Below are positions 20,641-32,215 of a stretch of DNA of 64,000 nt, piece after piece. The position numbers and the translations under genes were made by a program. Position 1 is the stretch's first letter, and each line of letters begins with the position of its first letter. This DNA comes from Crocodylus rhombifer. Its lineage: Eukaryota; Chordata; Crocodylia; Crocodylidae. The notes beneath the pieces are model-generated. The model was not told the DNA's origin. It saw nothing but the letters and a program-made list of their open reading frames with translations, and made no database searches. The stretch spans positions 62,001-126,000 of the forward strand of contig JAVSML010024346.1 in the NCBI GenBank assembly GCA_038503035.1, written 5' to 3'.

Positions 20641-21917
20641 AGATATATCCAGTGTCCCCATAGATCTCATCTGGGTGCCTGGAAGTGTGTGGTGTGGGAG
20701 AGGGAAGCAGATGTCAGTGCAGGGCTGGTCTCCCTAAGGCCGTGGGGGGGTGCTGTGAAGCTTATGAGGTCAGGAGACACCAGTGGGAGGGGCAGTTTCA
20801 TCAGGGTGCAACATTTGACCCTCCAGCGCCTTGGCCGAGCCATCCGCAGAAGTGCAGCGTGGATGATGCACGGGAACTGCCGTGTGCTTTGTCTGTGCGA
20901 TATATGCACACCGGCCGGTTTGCTTTTCCCTTGGGATTCCTGGGGGTTCCCTTGGAGTGGAACAGGCCCCAAACCATGCTTCTGTGTGGTGGAAAGGGTC
21001 GGACTTCCTGGGCCTTAATTCATGTGACCCTAGTCTTTGCAGTGCTGAGCTCATGCAGCTGAATTCAACGCTTCGTTCTGTCAGACCAGAGTCGCCGGGG
21101 TCCCTGGGACCAGTCCCTGGGACCAGTGAGGGGCTGAAACTCCTGACAGGTGCAAATTACAGCAGCCATGGGGCTGCTCTCAGGCTAGAACAGTTGGGCC
21201 CAGGATCATTAGACCAACGTGTGCTTCTGGCCATCCCCATCCCAGCCTCCCACAGGACCCGGCCCCACCTGTTTCTGACCCCACACTACGTGCCAGGGTA
21301 GGTTAGGATGTCTTGCCCCATCCTTGGCTTTCTGCTGCCATCAAGAGATTCCCAGGAAGCGGGGCATCTGCCCCCCCCTTCCACCTCTGCAGTGCCCTGG
21401 CCGCATAGCTCAGGCCACTGCCTCCCCGGCCCCAAGACGGGCTCTGAGATGCAGACACCAGCGCAATGCGAGGAATGACTAGAATGCCGTGCGGCTGCCT
21501 GGGAGGCGGTGGGGACCTCGGCATTTGCCGGCCTCCTCCGGCATTGCTGAGAAAGGGCCGAGGGCACCGAGCTGGGTGGGGAACAAGAGCTTCTTGCAAC
21601 TGGCTGCGTAGAGGTTGCCGTGTCTTCCAGGAGAGGAGACTGGGTGCACTGCAAACCTCTCAGAGCAGCGAGGGGAAGGGGAGATCCCTGTGTCTGTGGC
21701 CGACGGAGCTCTTAGATGCTATGCTCTGCGGTCCCGTGAGCTCCAACTTTCATGGGGAAGAGCACACAATTGGCAGGCACCCACCTGGCCGCTTGCAGTG
21801 ATGTGTCTGAGCTGAAAAGGACTGGGGATCCCAGCTACAAAGCAGGGCTCAGCACTGGCTCAAGCATGGTCCCTGTTCTTGCAAGGGAGATACCGTGATT
21901 GCCGGGCCAAGATCACT
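20641..21917. other. unannotated stretch, no gene recognised
   Basis: A short direct duplication (GTCCCTGGGACCA) lies at 21099-21126. The segment 21470-21580 is relatively CpG-rich. No exon or element was recognised. Confidence 0.5.
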
Positions 21918-22030
21918 TTAAATGACTTTGTGTAGTTAAGGGTGGAGAGTTGTCCAGTGCACCGCAGGCAGCCCCCCAACAAGAGTCTACCCATAGACTC
22001 CCAACGGGAGGATCTCAGCGACACGCTTTA
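21918..22030 (+). repeat. unnamed interspersed repeat 'A', copy 2
   Basis: It aligns with 1671-1774 over about 110 bases: TAAATGACTT, TAGTTAAGG, CAAGAGTCTAC, ACTCCCAA, GAGGATCTCAGC, CACGCTTTA. It has the same orientation as copy 1. Confidence 0.55.
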
Positions 22031-23559
22031 TTTTGTGCAGATGGGGGATTTCTGGCCTTTTGGCTAGGGGCAAGTGAGGCTCGAGGGCATCTGAGCCCTG
22101 AGACCTCCAGGCTTGGGGCCTGCACGTAGGATGCCTTCCATGAATTTGGGGGTATCTGAAGCCCCAGGCTTGAAGAGTCTGGGAGGGAGGAGACTTGCTG
22201 ATGGTGGTGCCACACAGGCTTGAATGATTGTTCTCTGCTTAGTGGATAAAATTCAGAACTGATTTGGCCCGAGACATTAAATTATTTTTAAAAAAATAGG
22301 AGGGACAAGCATCCTCTGCTGCCAGGGTTGGATCTGGACCCAGATTTGAATGGGGATGTCTTCGGCGAAGAGTATGTCCCGTTTCAGTCCTGTGTCTACA
22401 GGTGATGCAGAGTTTAAAGCCGAGAGGGGCCTTTCATTTAAGACACGAGGTGTATGCACAGCACGTTGGTGTCACGGGACAGCTTTGGTCTGGATGCCAG
22501 GAGTCACACTAGAGCCACACGTGTCCCCTGTGTTTTGGGATATTTGAGGGTGTTTCTGATGGCTCCAGCCCATAGCATCAGGAGATAGATGAAAATCCTA
22601 GCCTTCATCCAACCCCCACCCCACAAACTCACCCTCATCTCTGGGGAGGAAAGTGTTGAAAATCTGCAGCAAGCGCCACAAAATCCGAAGTGCCGGTCTC
22701 TGTGACTGGGGCCCTGGCTCCTGCGTTTTGGACCTCGCGTGGCTGGCAATACTGAACGGCCACACACAGTTAGGGACCTGCTTGGAAGAGGCCAGACTGG
22801 ATCTGGATTTTCCTTGGTAAATCATTTCTCACGGTGTCATCAGGCTCCTCTGTGGGGAGCTGAGCTTGTGCCGCAGTAAGAGATAGGGAGGGCGGGAGGG
22901 TTGGAGGTACTCCCACATGCTAAAAGAAAGACGTGATTGTAAAACCAAAGCAGGGGATCTGGGGCCAGGCATAGCAGGCAGTCGCATTTCTGCTAGGGAC
23001 GTTGTATCCAGCTGCCTATAGACTCGGGCTGTCTTTGCTGCACCCATTACATGTCGTTTCTCACCGTTAAAGCTTTTGCTCATGACCCAGATGAGCTGGA
23101 GGGCCCTTGAAAACAAGCGCTCCCACTTGGAGAAGTGTTGCTGCCCTGACCACAGCTACAGGTGATGGACGGACCTGGGCGTACACAAGCACCCACCTGC
23201 TCATGGGAGGTGTCAGGCCATTAGCATCCCGATGTGGAAATGCCGGCCCCAGACTCTTTTGTCTGGTGCTGGATCAGCGGAGCGAGAAACCTGCCAAACG
23301 CGCTTGGTGCTTTGCACAGTTCAGATGTGCCGTGCGGCCGTGGCACAGGCTTTGCTAAGCTGCACAGAGTAAAAGGCGCATTTATAGCAGCTGCCATGCA
23401 GTGGTGGCTGCTTGCGCGCGGTTATTGAGCTGTGCGACCTTTCTGCCGCCGTCTTTGGTCCTATGCACGTGGCTGTAGATGAGATTGGCATAGCCTGGGA
23501 GACGGAGACCTGAAGAAGAGCAGAGAGGGAGGAGGGTCTGGGGAATGAAGGACTTCACT
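22031..23559. other. unannotated stretch, no gene recognised
   Basis: No coding or repeat signature is supported by eye. Confidence 0.5.
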
Positions 23560-23765
23560 GTGACTCTGATTTCAATCCTTACTTCTGCCAGAGACTGCCT
23601 GTGTGTCCTTGGGCTGGTCACTTAACCTCTGTGCCTCTGCCCTGTGCATCTAATATACGGGGATAAAACTCTTCCCCTTCTCCCTCCCTTTGTCTGCTTA
23701 GATGCTCTGCTCCTCAAAGCAGGGACTCTCTCTTAGTATGTGCAAGGGGCTGTACAAAATCAGTT
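23560..23765 (+). mobile_element. MIR/CORE-SINE
   Basis: CTTGGGCTGGTCACTTAACC, TCTGTGCCTCTGCCCTGTGC, GGGGATAAA, then GCTCCTCAAAGCAGGGACTCTCTC and GGGGCTGTACAAAAT occur in order. This is one of the better-preserved SINE copies in the window, running from core to 3' tail. Confidence 0.75.
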
Positions 23766-23954
23766 GTTATCTTGGTGGTGGCCTTGATGTCAGTAGTAAA
23801 ATAGGATAAGAATCACCCGGGATTATGGTAACGTTGTGGGGTCACCTGGAAAAAGTGACTTCTAACCAGGTCCGAGCAAACCTCAGCAGGTTTGGATCTC
23901 AGGGGTGCGTGTGAAACTCCCTGGCGGGTGTTGAACCTTCAGGCCTTCAGGTTC

Positions 23955-24060
23955 CTGTTTTGATTTCATAGATTTGTAGAGTTGGAAGGGACCGCAGTGG
24001 ATCATCGAGTCCGACCCTGAGCCTGATATGAGCCTCAGAGATTCAGGGAAGACAGGAAGA
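23955..24060 (-). mobile_element. CR1 3' tail, minus strand
   Basis: TTCATAGATTTGTAGAGTTGG, AAGGGACCGCAGTGGATCAT and CGAGTCCGACCCTGAGC are the reverse complement of the CR1 3' terminus (GGACTAGATGACC..AGGTCCCTTCCAAC..TCTATGA). Confidence 0.75.
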
Positions 24061-24514
24061 TTTGCTTGGGCTTGTATGTAAAACAATCTCCAAGCTGGTA
24101 AGAAACAGCGTTGGTCGGTGGTGAGCTGCAGGGCCGTGCCCCATGGGGCTGAGCAGGTGCAGTGCGAGCGATCTGCTCAACTGTGTTTTTTTCTGAGAAA
24201 CGGCAACATTTAGGGGATAAAATATTTGCAGTTCTCTGGGCCTGAGTTTCCTTGGAAACCCCAAAAGGGCTGATTTTATCCTGGGTTCAAGTTTGGTTGT
24301 GAACACGTTGCACTGCTCTGCTTGCACTTTTCAGTGGAAAAACCCATGCCTCGGTGGACGTAAGTGGAGAAGGAACTGGAATCGCTGTTTTTACCTGGCT
24401 CCCTCTTCTAGATTGCTATAAGCAGGTGAAAAAAGGGCATATTATGGGTCTGAACAGCCCAGGGCCTTGAAATTGCAAAGCGTCTTGCAGCAACTACGAA
24501 GGTGTGTGCAGAGG
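24061..24514. other. unannotated stretch
   Basis: I recognise nothing in this 450-base interval. Confidence 0.5.
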
Positions 24515-24990
24515 GAATGTCTCCTGGAGCTGCGCGCCGGAAGGGACCTCCGTAGTCATGTAGTCCAACCCCCTGTTTGAGGCAGGACCGTTCCTATCCA
24601 AGCCATCCTATACAGATCCAGAATCTAAACTCTGCATAAGACGACCTTCAACCCTGACACAAAACAAGGCAGACCATCCGAACCTGCCACAGGTAAAGCA
24701 CGGCAGCCCACAGGTTGTTAATGTACGCTCGAGAGATGCCAGGCAGGGACTGTGCCCCCCCCCCAGAAACCCCCAACCCAGCCCTATGGCACCCCCGGGT
24801 CTGCACCAATCTGACTCTGGGCTCAAATTGCTTCCTGACCCCGGATACGGTGATCGGTTTGGCCCTGTGGCCAGGATCCTCTGGTTTGAGTCCAGCAGGA
24901 GCATTGGCACAGTGCAGTCGCCATCCCCAGACTCAGCTGTCACTAACACCCAGTGCCCTGATGAAGGTTTAAAAACTCCCTGACACATTG
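24515..24990 (-). mobile_element. CR1-tailed repeat family 'C', minus-strand copy 3
   Basis: On the plus strand it starts with a CR1-type tail complement (GGAAGGGACCTCCGTAGTCA, TAGTCCAACCCCCTG). It then has GAACCTGCCACAGGTAAAGC, GGTTGTTAATGTACGCTCGA, TTGCTTCCTGACCCCGG and GTCCAGCAGGAGCATTGGC, and ends near AAACTCCCTGACACATTGAG. The same ordered blocks occur at 36965-37480. Length is about 475 bases, with no ORF. Confidence 0.7.
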
Positions 24991-25458
24991 AGAAGACGTC
25001 GCTGTGTGTCCCTTGCACTGAGGGGTGCACAGCCTAGGGCCCCTGCAGCCATGCTGAGCAGGGAGCCGGTTATGGGGCTGGTGGTTGGAACTGGTGGAGC
25101 TGCGACGGGCAGGAATAGGGCTGGGTTGGGGGTTTCTGGCGCTTGCTCTGGTTCCCTGTGGGTTATCGGGGCCCTGCGGGGAGCTGTGGGAGCCCCAGTG
25201 CTGAGCTGCCCTTCAAAGCTCCCTGCAGCGGGGCCTGGTTCTGCACTTGTTCGGGCGTCAGTGCTGAAGCCCCGCTGCTCCTCCATGCCCTAAGCGTGGC
25301 CCAGCTCACCCGCAAAACCCTGTGCTTAAAGCCCCTTCGTTACTGGCATCCTCCCCTCTGGACAGGCCATCCAGACTGGTTCCCTCTCCTGCCTCAGCCC
25401 TGTCATTCTTCCTTTAGTTTGCTCTGCTCAGCACCACCTGCTTCTGGTAGGTCGGATT
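24991..25458. other. unannotated stretch
   Basis: No gene recognised. The ORFs starting at 25143 run through into the hAT-like element downstream and are not credible coding regions. Confidence 0.5.
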
Positions 25459-25755
25459 CAGTGGTTCTCAGACTCAGGCGCCCCTTGTTAAACTCAAGGC
25501 CTCCCTTGAAAAATGCCAGCTCTTCACTTTTACTCATTTTTAGATTACAGAAAAATGCTAGAGCAATTCTTCTGTGGCCAAGAGCTCAGAGGGGACACGC
25601 AGGTCAGGATGGTTTTAACACGGTGGACTCCTATTTGCAACCTCTGGGTTTATCTTGTGAATCCTGTGCAGGTATTTGCACACCTAACAGTGATACTATT
25701 GTGCAGTACCTTTCAAAGGATCTTGTGGCACAAGCAGCCTGGCTGAGAAGCACTG
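25459..25755. mobile_element. hAT-like non-autonomous element (297 bp)
   Basis: It begins CAGTGGTTCTCAGACTCAGG and ends GGCTGAGAAGCACTG. These are inverted repeats of the CAGNGGTTCTCA type seen in Charlie-like hAT MITEs. The flanking octamers GTCGGATT and GTGTAATC agree at only 4 of 8 positions, so a target duplication is not convincing. No transposase remains. Confidence 0.6.
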
Positions 25756-25764
25756 GTGTAATCC

Positions 25765-25860
25765 ACGCCCATTTTACAGATGGGGAAGGTGAGGTACAGA
25801 TGCGGGGCCTTGACCAGGGTCTGACACGATCAGGACCAGAGCAAGGAGCAGAGCCGTGGA
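25765..25860 (-). mobile_element. MIR remnant, minus strand
   Basis: CCCATTTTACAGATGGGGAA, GGTGAGGTACAG and CTTGACCAGGGTC are the reverse complement of the MIR core (CTCAGTTTCCCCATCTGTAAAATGGG type). Confidence 0.6.
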
Positions 25861-26029
25861 GTGACAGCTTGTTTCTGCTCCCTAACATAGCGACTCTTAA
25901 TTCACCAGCCCCTGTGTACAGCTAATCATGTACAGGAATCAAAATGCCGCCCTCCCCATCCCTGATGCCGTGTAGTCACTTCGGGAGGGTAGAGGATGTC
26001 CTCGGGCTCCAGGCCTGACAGTGGGTTTG

Positions 26030-26235
26030 GGGCTGTCTGGCATTTGGGCAATATAACGGTCACAAGCTGGCAGAGGGGAGATTCAGACTAGACGTCAGGA
26101 GGCGCGACTTCACGGTCAGGGCGGCTAGGGTCTGGACCCAGCTTCCAAGAGAAGTGGTGCTGGCCCCTACCCTGGGGGGCTTTAAGAGGAGGCTGGATGT
26201 ACACCTTCCTGGGGTCATCAGCAGGTGTCAATAGA
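26030..26235 (+). mobile_element. CR1 3' coding end fragment
   Basis: In one frame it reads RFRLDVRRRDFTVRAARVW, then a QLPREVVLAPTLGGFKRRLD-type C-terminus. This is the conserved tail of CR1 ORF2 (compare FRLDIRKNFFPVRAPKVWN at 17410-17470). It is 5'-truncated and lacks its 3' microsatellite. Confidence 0.75.
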
Positions 26236-26289
26236 AACATAAGCATAGTCTGTGTTTCTCCAGGGCTTTCCAGAGCCGGGTAGCAACTG

Positions 26290-26520
26290 GCCTCTTACCC
26301 TCAGCGGTGAAAATATATTAGGACATAAAAAAAAAATGAAGCAAAGAGAAAGTAAAAAAAGAGATTTATTTGTCGCCATCTCACACAATCCTGAAACTAA
26401 GGGATGTGAAGTGAAACTTGGCCAGTTAAGTTAAAATTAACAAAGATACTCTTTTTCAGTCACCGTGGTGTTCACCCATGGGACTCATTGCCACAGGATG
26501 CTGTGGAGGCAGGTAGCTTA
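26290..26520 (+). mobile_element. probable LINE (CR1/L3-type) 3' fragment
   Basis: It contains a WDSLPQDAVEAGS peptide near 26480-26515, which resembles the WNSLPAEVV end of CR1-clade ORF2. An A-rich segment encoding NPETKGCEVKLGQLS precedes it. It is quite diverged from the CR1 copies in this window, so the family is tentative. Confidence 0.45.
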
Positions 26521-27118
26521 ACTCCGCGCCACCTTGTACAAGCCGTGGTGTCCTCCGATGATACCCCAGCCCTGCCAGCCCAGGGACAGCAAATTGTTGC
26601 CAGTCCCTGCATGGGGGCCAGGCATGTGTGGAAGCAAACTGGTGTTTGCACAGGACCAGGGCTTGGTGTGGCCCTGGGGTTTGACACCGAGCAGTTTGAG
26701 TCTTAGCTCGTTCTGTCTGACTGGAAATGCCCCTACTCAGCCAGCCCCATGCGTGTGGAGCTTGGTCCAGGGTTGCCAGCCTTAGATGCTGCTGGCGGCG
26801 GGGATCGCCAGGTCCTGCAAACTAGAGGCCTGAGTGTCCCTGCCCACAGACCGTGGAGGGGTGCTGGCACCTGCAGACACAGGATGCTTGCGGATCAACA
26901 GTTGGACGTGCCTGCTTGGTTCACCTGGGCCCAAGGGCAGGATTTGGCCTGTTGCCTTCATGCAGAGAAGCCCAGATCACAGAGCCACAGTGGAGTCACA
27001 TCACCTTGTGCCACGGCTTGGCATATTTCGAGCCTTAGCCCCTTTTTCCCTGGGCAGTGGTGGCTTTGGGACTTGGGGGTGTTTGTCTGGCAGCCTTGAT
27101 GATGGGGCCCATGGTTTT
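26521..27118. other. unannotated stretch
   Basis: No gene or repeat recognised. Confidence 0.5.
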
Positions 27119-29368
27119 GTTTGCAGGAAAGATTTGTTCAAGCAATTTTCACCACCCACCGCAAAGCTGGCAAGTCAGTCAGCAATGCAGAAGTCCTCGA
27201 CTTCAGGAAAGCCGACTTTGACAAGCTCAGGAGGCTTGTCGGTAAGGCCCTAAGGGACCACGACCCCAAGGGGAGGGGAGTTCAGGACAAGTGGTTGCTC
27301 CTCAAAGGAGTGATCCTGAAAGCACAAGCAATGTCTATCCCATCTCGGAGGAAAGGCAGCAAAAGGGCACAGCAGCCCCCTTGGCTCTGCAGGGAACCTC
27401 TGGACCTCTTGCATCTAAAAAGAAAGACCTATAAAGGATGGAGGACTGGATCCACCCCAAAGGAGGAGTACTCTGCACTGGTCCGGACCTGTAGGGAGCG
27501 AACCAGGAAAGCCAGAGCTGTGACCACACTCCAGCCGGCTACACATATCAAAGACAATAAAAAGTCCTTTTTAAGATGCGTGGGGAGCCGGAGGAAAAGC
27601 CAGGGTAACATTGGACCCCTGCTGAACCAGATGGGACAGCTGACGCCCAGGAAAAAGCCAACCTGCTTAATGGGTATTTTGCATTGGTTTTTCACCAGCC
27701 CCAAGGGACGGCCCTGCTCAACATGGGACGCGATGGCCAGGGCGAGGGAGAATTGTTACCCTACATCAATGTGGACCATGTAAAGAAACACCTTGAGAGG
27801 CTGGACGCCAAGTCAGCCGGCCCGGACAGTTTACACCCCAGGGTACTCGAGGAGCTGGCGAGCGCCATAGCCCAGCCCCTGGCACGGATCATCGAAACCT
27901 CCTGGCGCTCTGGTGTAGTGCCCAAAGACTGGAAGAAGGCCAATGTGGTGCTGATCTTCAAGAAAGGGAGGAGAGTGGATCCAGGGAACTACAGGCCCAT
28001 CAGCCTGACCTCTATCCTGGGGAAAGTCTTGGAAAAAATGATCAAAGAGACCATTCTTGACAAGCTGTCTGATGGCAACAGCCTGAGGGACAGCCAGCAC
28101 AGGTGTGTCATGGGTAGGTCTTGCCTGACCAATCTCAACTCCTTTTACGACCAGGTGACCTCTCACCTGGACAAGGGAGAAGAGATTGACATCATATATC
28201 TTAACTTTAAAAAAGCCTTTGATCTGGTGTCCCACGATTACCTCTTGGCAAAATTGGCCAACTGCGGCCTTGGCTACATCACAGTGTGCTGGCTGGGGAA
28301 TTGGCTCTGTGGTCAGACCCAGAGGGTGGTGGTCGACGGAAGTGAATCACCGTGGTGTGCTGTGACCAGTGGGGTCCCCCGAGCCTCTGTCCTTGGGACG
28401 ATACTCTTTAACATCTTCATTAATGGTGTAGACATTGATGTCAGAAGTGGACTGGCCAAGTTGGCTGATGACACCAAACTTGGGGGTAGAGTGTCCACAC
28501 CTGAGGACAGGATGGTGATCCAGGCTGACCTCGACAGGCTCAGAAAATGAGTGGCCAAACACCTGATGGCATTCAGCACCGAAAAATGCATGGTTCTCCA
28601 CCTTGGGGAAAAAAACCCACAGCACGCTTATGGGCTCGGCAGTGCTACACTGGCTAGCACCACGGCCAAAAGGGACTTGGGGGTCATGACTTGACCACAA
28701 GATGAACGTGAGCCATTAGTGCGATGTCACAGCTGGCAAAGCAAGCAAAATGCTGCTTGCATCCATAGATGCTTCTCAAACAAATCCCGGGACGTCATTC
28801 TCCCCTTGTACTTGGCCGTGGTGAGGCCGCAGCTGGAGGACTGTGTCCAGTTTCAGCTCCACAATTCAAAAAGGTTGTGGAGAAGCTTGAGAGAGTCCAG
28901 AGGAGAGCCACGTGCATGATCAGAGGTCAGGAAAACAGACCTTACGATGACAGGCTGAGAGCCATGGGGCTCTTTAGCCTGGAAAAGCGCAGGCTCAGGG
29001 GGGATCTAGTGGCCATCTATAAGTATATAAGGGGTGCTCACCAGGATCTGGGGGAACGCCTGTTCACCAAGGCGCCCCATGACATGACAAGATCAAACAG
29101 TCTCAAACTCCTCCAAGACCGTTTCAGGCTGGACGTAAGGAAAAACTTCTTTACTGTCCGAGCCCCCAAGGCCTGGGACAGCCTGCCGCCGGAGGTGGTG
29201 CAAGAAGCACGTACTCTGGACTCTTTTAAGAAACATTTGGGTGCTTATCTTGCTGGGATCCTTTGACCCCAGCTGACTTCCTGCCCCTGGGGTGGGGGGC
29301 TGGACTCGATGATCCTCCTTGGTCCCTTGGTCCCTTCCAGCCCGAATGTCTATGAAATCTATGAAACC
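27119..29368 (+). mobile_element. CR1 LINE, longest copy (linker, reverse transcriptase, 3' end), dead
   Basis: This 5'-truncated CR1 of about 2.25 kb lacks ORF1 and most of the endonuclease. In order: an inter-domain linker (VLDFRKADFDKLRRLVGKAL, 27195-27250), a GPLLN block, the reverse transcriptase (SAGPDSLHPRVLEELA, GNYRPISLTSILGKVLEKM, SCLTNLNSFYDQVTSHLDKG), motif A as IIYLNFKKAFDLVSHD, a GVPRASVLGTILFNIFI block, motif C as LADDTKLGG, then the C-terminal LERVQRRATCMIRG and FRLDVRKNFFTVRAPKAWD regions and a LAGIL end. The reading frame shifts near 27650 and near 28850, and a stop interrupts at about 28548. The catalytic Asp of motif A is Asn. The 3' end has TCTATGAAATCTATGAAAC, as in the 17640 copy, so both belong to one or closely related subfamilies. 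Confidence 0.95.
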
Positions 29369-31060
29369 TTCCCTCCCACTTCCAAAGTGGGCTGTTTTCT
29401 GCTGGAAGCCCCTTCAGGGGAGGGGAGCGTGAGGAGAGGCCCCCAAGGTATCGTCCACCTAAAGAGAGGAGAGAGGCGAAGCCTGCGCTGACCCAGGGCG
29501 TATTTTTTTGGAGGGAAGGATCCGGTGAAGAGAGCATGGTGGCTTCCCCCTCATCCCCCAGCCCAGGTGCCCAGTGCAGGCTCGGTGCGAGCAGTGCCAG
29601 GTGCCACCAGGCTGCCTGGCCTGGCCTGCATGGGCAGGCAACAAGGATGCCCAAGCTGGGGCACCGGTGACTGCCCAGGTCTGCTGTGGCATCTGCAACA
29701 GACAGACAGACAGACTCATTATAGGTAGCTGCTGTCAGTCCTGTCGGCCCCTCGACTCTCGGCAGCAGGGAGGTCAGTCGTAGCTGGTTCCCCTGAGCAA
29801 AGGGGTTACCTGGGGCCACTGCCAGGCGTGCACCACTCGCTCCAGCTACACCTGCCTTCCCGAGGGCCGGCTTCCCCCTGAAACAGAGGTGGAGGTAGGG
29901 CTGTGCGACAGCGATCCGCAGCCAGCTCTGCATTGCATTGCTTTGCGCCAGTGCAAACGGGCCTCGGTCTCCGTGACTCTTAAGTGAAGCCAGACCCAAA
30001 GCTTGGATCTGAACTGCTCTCGAGTAGGTTAGAGAGCAGACGCAGCAGCTCAGGGCCCAGCCCAGGCAGCCATCCAGGAGAGCCGGGAGCCAGCCTGGGG
30101 CTTCATCCATGGGAGTATTACTGGAGCTGCCAACTCCAGACTTGCAGGGCATGGTTGTCCCTTCAGCTGGGGTCAGGAAGAAATGTCCGGAGCTGAGAAG
30201 TGTGCTCTGCAGGGCATTCGCTGTTGGCAGTCTGGTCTGGTGTGCTCCAGATGCAAAAGGTTCATATTTAGGCTGCCGGGCAAAGGCTTTTCTCCTTATC
30301 TGAAGCCTCCTGAGGCTGCTGGTAGGACCCCTCAGGCTTGGCTCTGCTCCACAGTGACATTTGAATCGGAGTGGGGAACGGTTTGCAGGTGGCAGCAGCT
30401 GGCACAGTCACGCGATGCACTCGAAGGACTGGAAAAACTGCTTGTCTGTAGGCAGGCAAGCTTCGGGTAGAAGTGATACCTTTTTTTAGACCAACTGCGT
30501 TTTAAGTTTGCCTGAAGTTCCCCTGCAGAGGTGTGAAGCACATCTGGAGCTGTGCATGGTGGTCAGAGGATTGTAAATGTTCGGTCCTCTGGGAACGATG
30601 TTGCATGGGCCACTCGGCTAGCAGCGTCAGGGCCTAGCAGAGAGCTGAGCATGGGAGTTTTACCTGCCCTGTCCCCGGCACGCAAACGACAGGCGCTCAG
30701 GACCTCGGTGGGTGCTGGGGTGAGGGCTCTGTGCTGCTAATCTGCCCACGGGCCCCGCTGCCCTGGCCTTTTCCTCCCTTCCCCCTCCGCAAGGATGTTT
30801 TTCAAGCTACCTTCGGGCAGCTGCAAGCCAGTGGCTTTTGCAATCCAGTTTCTCAACCTCTTGGCAAAAGCAGCCAAAACAGATTCAAACCCTTCCTCTG
30901 CCTTCCCCGCCAGATCCGTGACAGTTGCTTACGCCCTGTTTCTCCAGGAGGGTTTTTGACCTTGCCGGGCAGCACCCACGGCACATTCCTGGGGGAAGGG
31001 GAGCCGGAAGGACGGGCCGGCAGGAACGCGGGGTCCTGGGCTCTTGCAAAGAAAAGGGCA
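29369..31060. other. unannotated stretch
   Basis: (CAGA)n-like sequence lies at 29700-29714. A weak match to repeat family C (GGGGTCAGGAAGAAATGTCC) is at 30171-30190. A single partial foldback-E arm (AGTGATACCTTTTTTTAGACCAACT) spans about 30472-30497. No exon recognised. A 241-codon ORF from 30731 has no domain resemblance. Confidence 0.45.
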
Positions 31061-31084
31061 TTTTTAAAGAAGGTGTTTGTGAAG

Positions 31085-31140
31085 CATCGGGCTAAAAATA
31101 ACTCCCTCATAGTTTTGCTTTTGCTAAAAATAGGTTGTGC
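31085..31140. promoter_or_regulatory. paired MEF2-like sites in unique sequence
   Basis: Two sequences match the MEF2 consensus (YTAWWWWTAR) exactly: CTAAAAATAA at 31092-31101 and CTAAAAATAG at 31124-31133. They are 32 bases apart start to start, about three helical turns, and the same strand is used. The surrounding 700 bases (30760-31460) show no recognisable repeat. A muscle or neural enhancer is a reasonable guess, but motif matches alone are weak evidence. Confidence 0.4.
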
Positions 31141-31800
31141 TCTTAAAAGTGGCAAAACACTCCAAGAATTTCCTGTGCGCGGCGGTCACCAGAGGAAGGA
31201 GAGGGGCTCTGGACTTCGGGCTTGTTGTTTCCCGGGCCTGGCAAGGATTTCACATCGGGACCTTGGGCGCCGTCCCGCAACCAGCGGAGCCCTGTTTGGG
31301 GTAGTGAAATCCTCTTTGGCTTGCAGACTCTGGCTTCTTTCGCCCTTCTTGTTCGTGGGGAACATTTCTCGCCTGAGCATCCTTGCCGCTCTCAGTGAGC
31401 CTCTCGGCCCCCTTGATCCCGTGCGTGGTTGCCGGTGGTCCTCAGGGGTCTGCTAACCAGCCTGCCTCACTTTTCTTCTCATCTGTTAGAAGCGCCTGCC
31501 TGTGACACGCAGACGGGCTGAGGACCGCTCACCTCGCAGGCCAGCAGCATCGACTTTGGGGGCCACGTCCATCTACCCCATTAGGAGTCCTGAAAGGCAG
31601 CAGATTTGGATAGAGCCACAAACCCCATCCTGATTTAATCTGCCTGGGAATCTGGGGTCCCCAGGCCTTGTCAGTAGGAGCAGTGATGGAGAAGGGTCTA
31701 GCATAGACGTTTTCAGGAGCAGACCCTCGGAGGAGGGCAATGGGTGGGGGTACAGGTGTGGAGGTGGGTGCACGGGCACACGGTTACGCAGTGCAAACGG
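31141..31800. other. unannotated unique-looking stretch
   Basis: Non-repetitive by eye. No splice-framed exon recognised. Confidence 0.45.
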
Positions 31801-32115
31801 ATTGGAGTCGGAGGTGGGGTTATATCTATATATTTATTTCTCTATATAGAAAGAAATAATTTTGCAAAAAAAAATAAATAAGGAGCAGTGAATTTCCTCA
31901 TCGTCGATTGAGCCAGCAGGATGCCCTTGGGGTCAATTCTAGTGGGAAGCAAGGTTAACCCTGACCCGCCGCCACGATGGAAAACACAACCTACCTCCAT
32001 AGTCAGAGACTGACCCAGAAGTGATAGAGTTTCTGAAGGGCTGCGTGCCCACCACGGCAACCAGCTTCCCAGAGAGCTCTGCTCCTAAATAACACTAAAA
32101 AAAAAATGTTGGCAA
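31801..32115. other. AT-rich stretch, possible old DNA element
   Basis: It contains TATATCTATATATTTATTTC, A-runs and TAAATAACACTAAAAAA. No TIR or coding motif was identified. It directly precedes a piece of foldback family E. Confidence 0.35.
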
Positions 32116-32215
32116 AAATCTTGCTGGTCTAATGAAAGAGACCACCTCTACCACGAGCCTGGATTTCTTTTTTCTCTAGCCCAATATGGCTACAACCAGG
32201 ATACCTGCTCCTAAG
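32116..32215 (+). repeat. foldback repeat 'E'-related 3' segment
   Basis: GCTGGTCTAATGAAAGAGACC, TCTCTAGCCCAATATGGCTA and CAACCAGGATACC parallel GATCTAATAAAAGATATTGG..CCTTAGGCCAACATGGCTACAACCA in the copy ending near 33466. It is a single arm plus the tail. Confidence 0.6.

Noticed and set aside
25143..25925. 260-codon open frame on the plus strand
   Set aside because: More than a third of it runs through the hAT-like element at 25459-25755 and on into a MIR.
29226..30152. 308-codon open frame on the minus strand
   Set aside because: It ends inside the antisense of the CR1 3' end and has no domain resemblance.
30731..31456. 241-codon open frame on the plus strand
   Set aside because: There is no domain. 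The region looks like non-coding DNA with MEF2-like sites, and the frame has no splice signals that I can defend.
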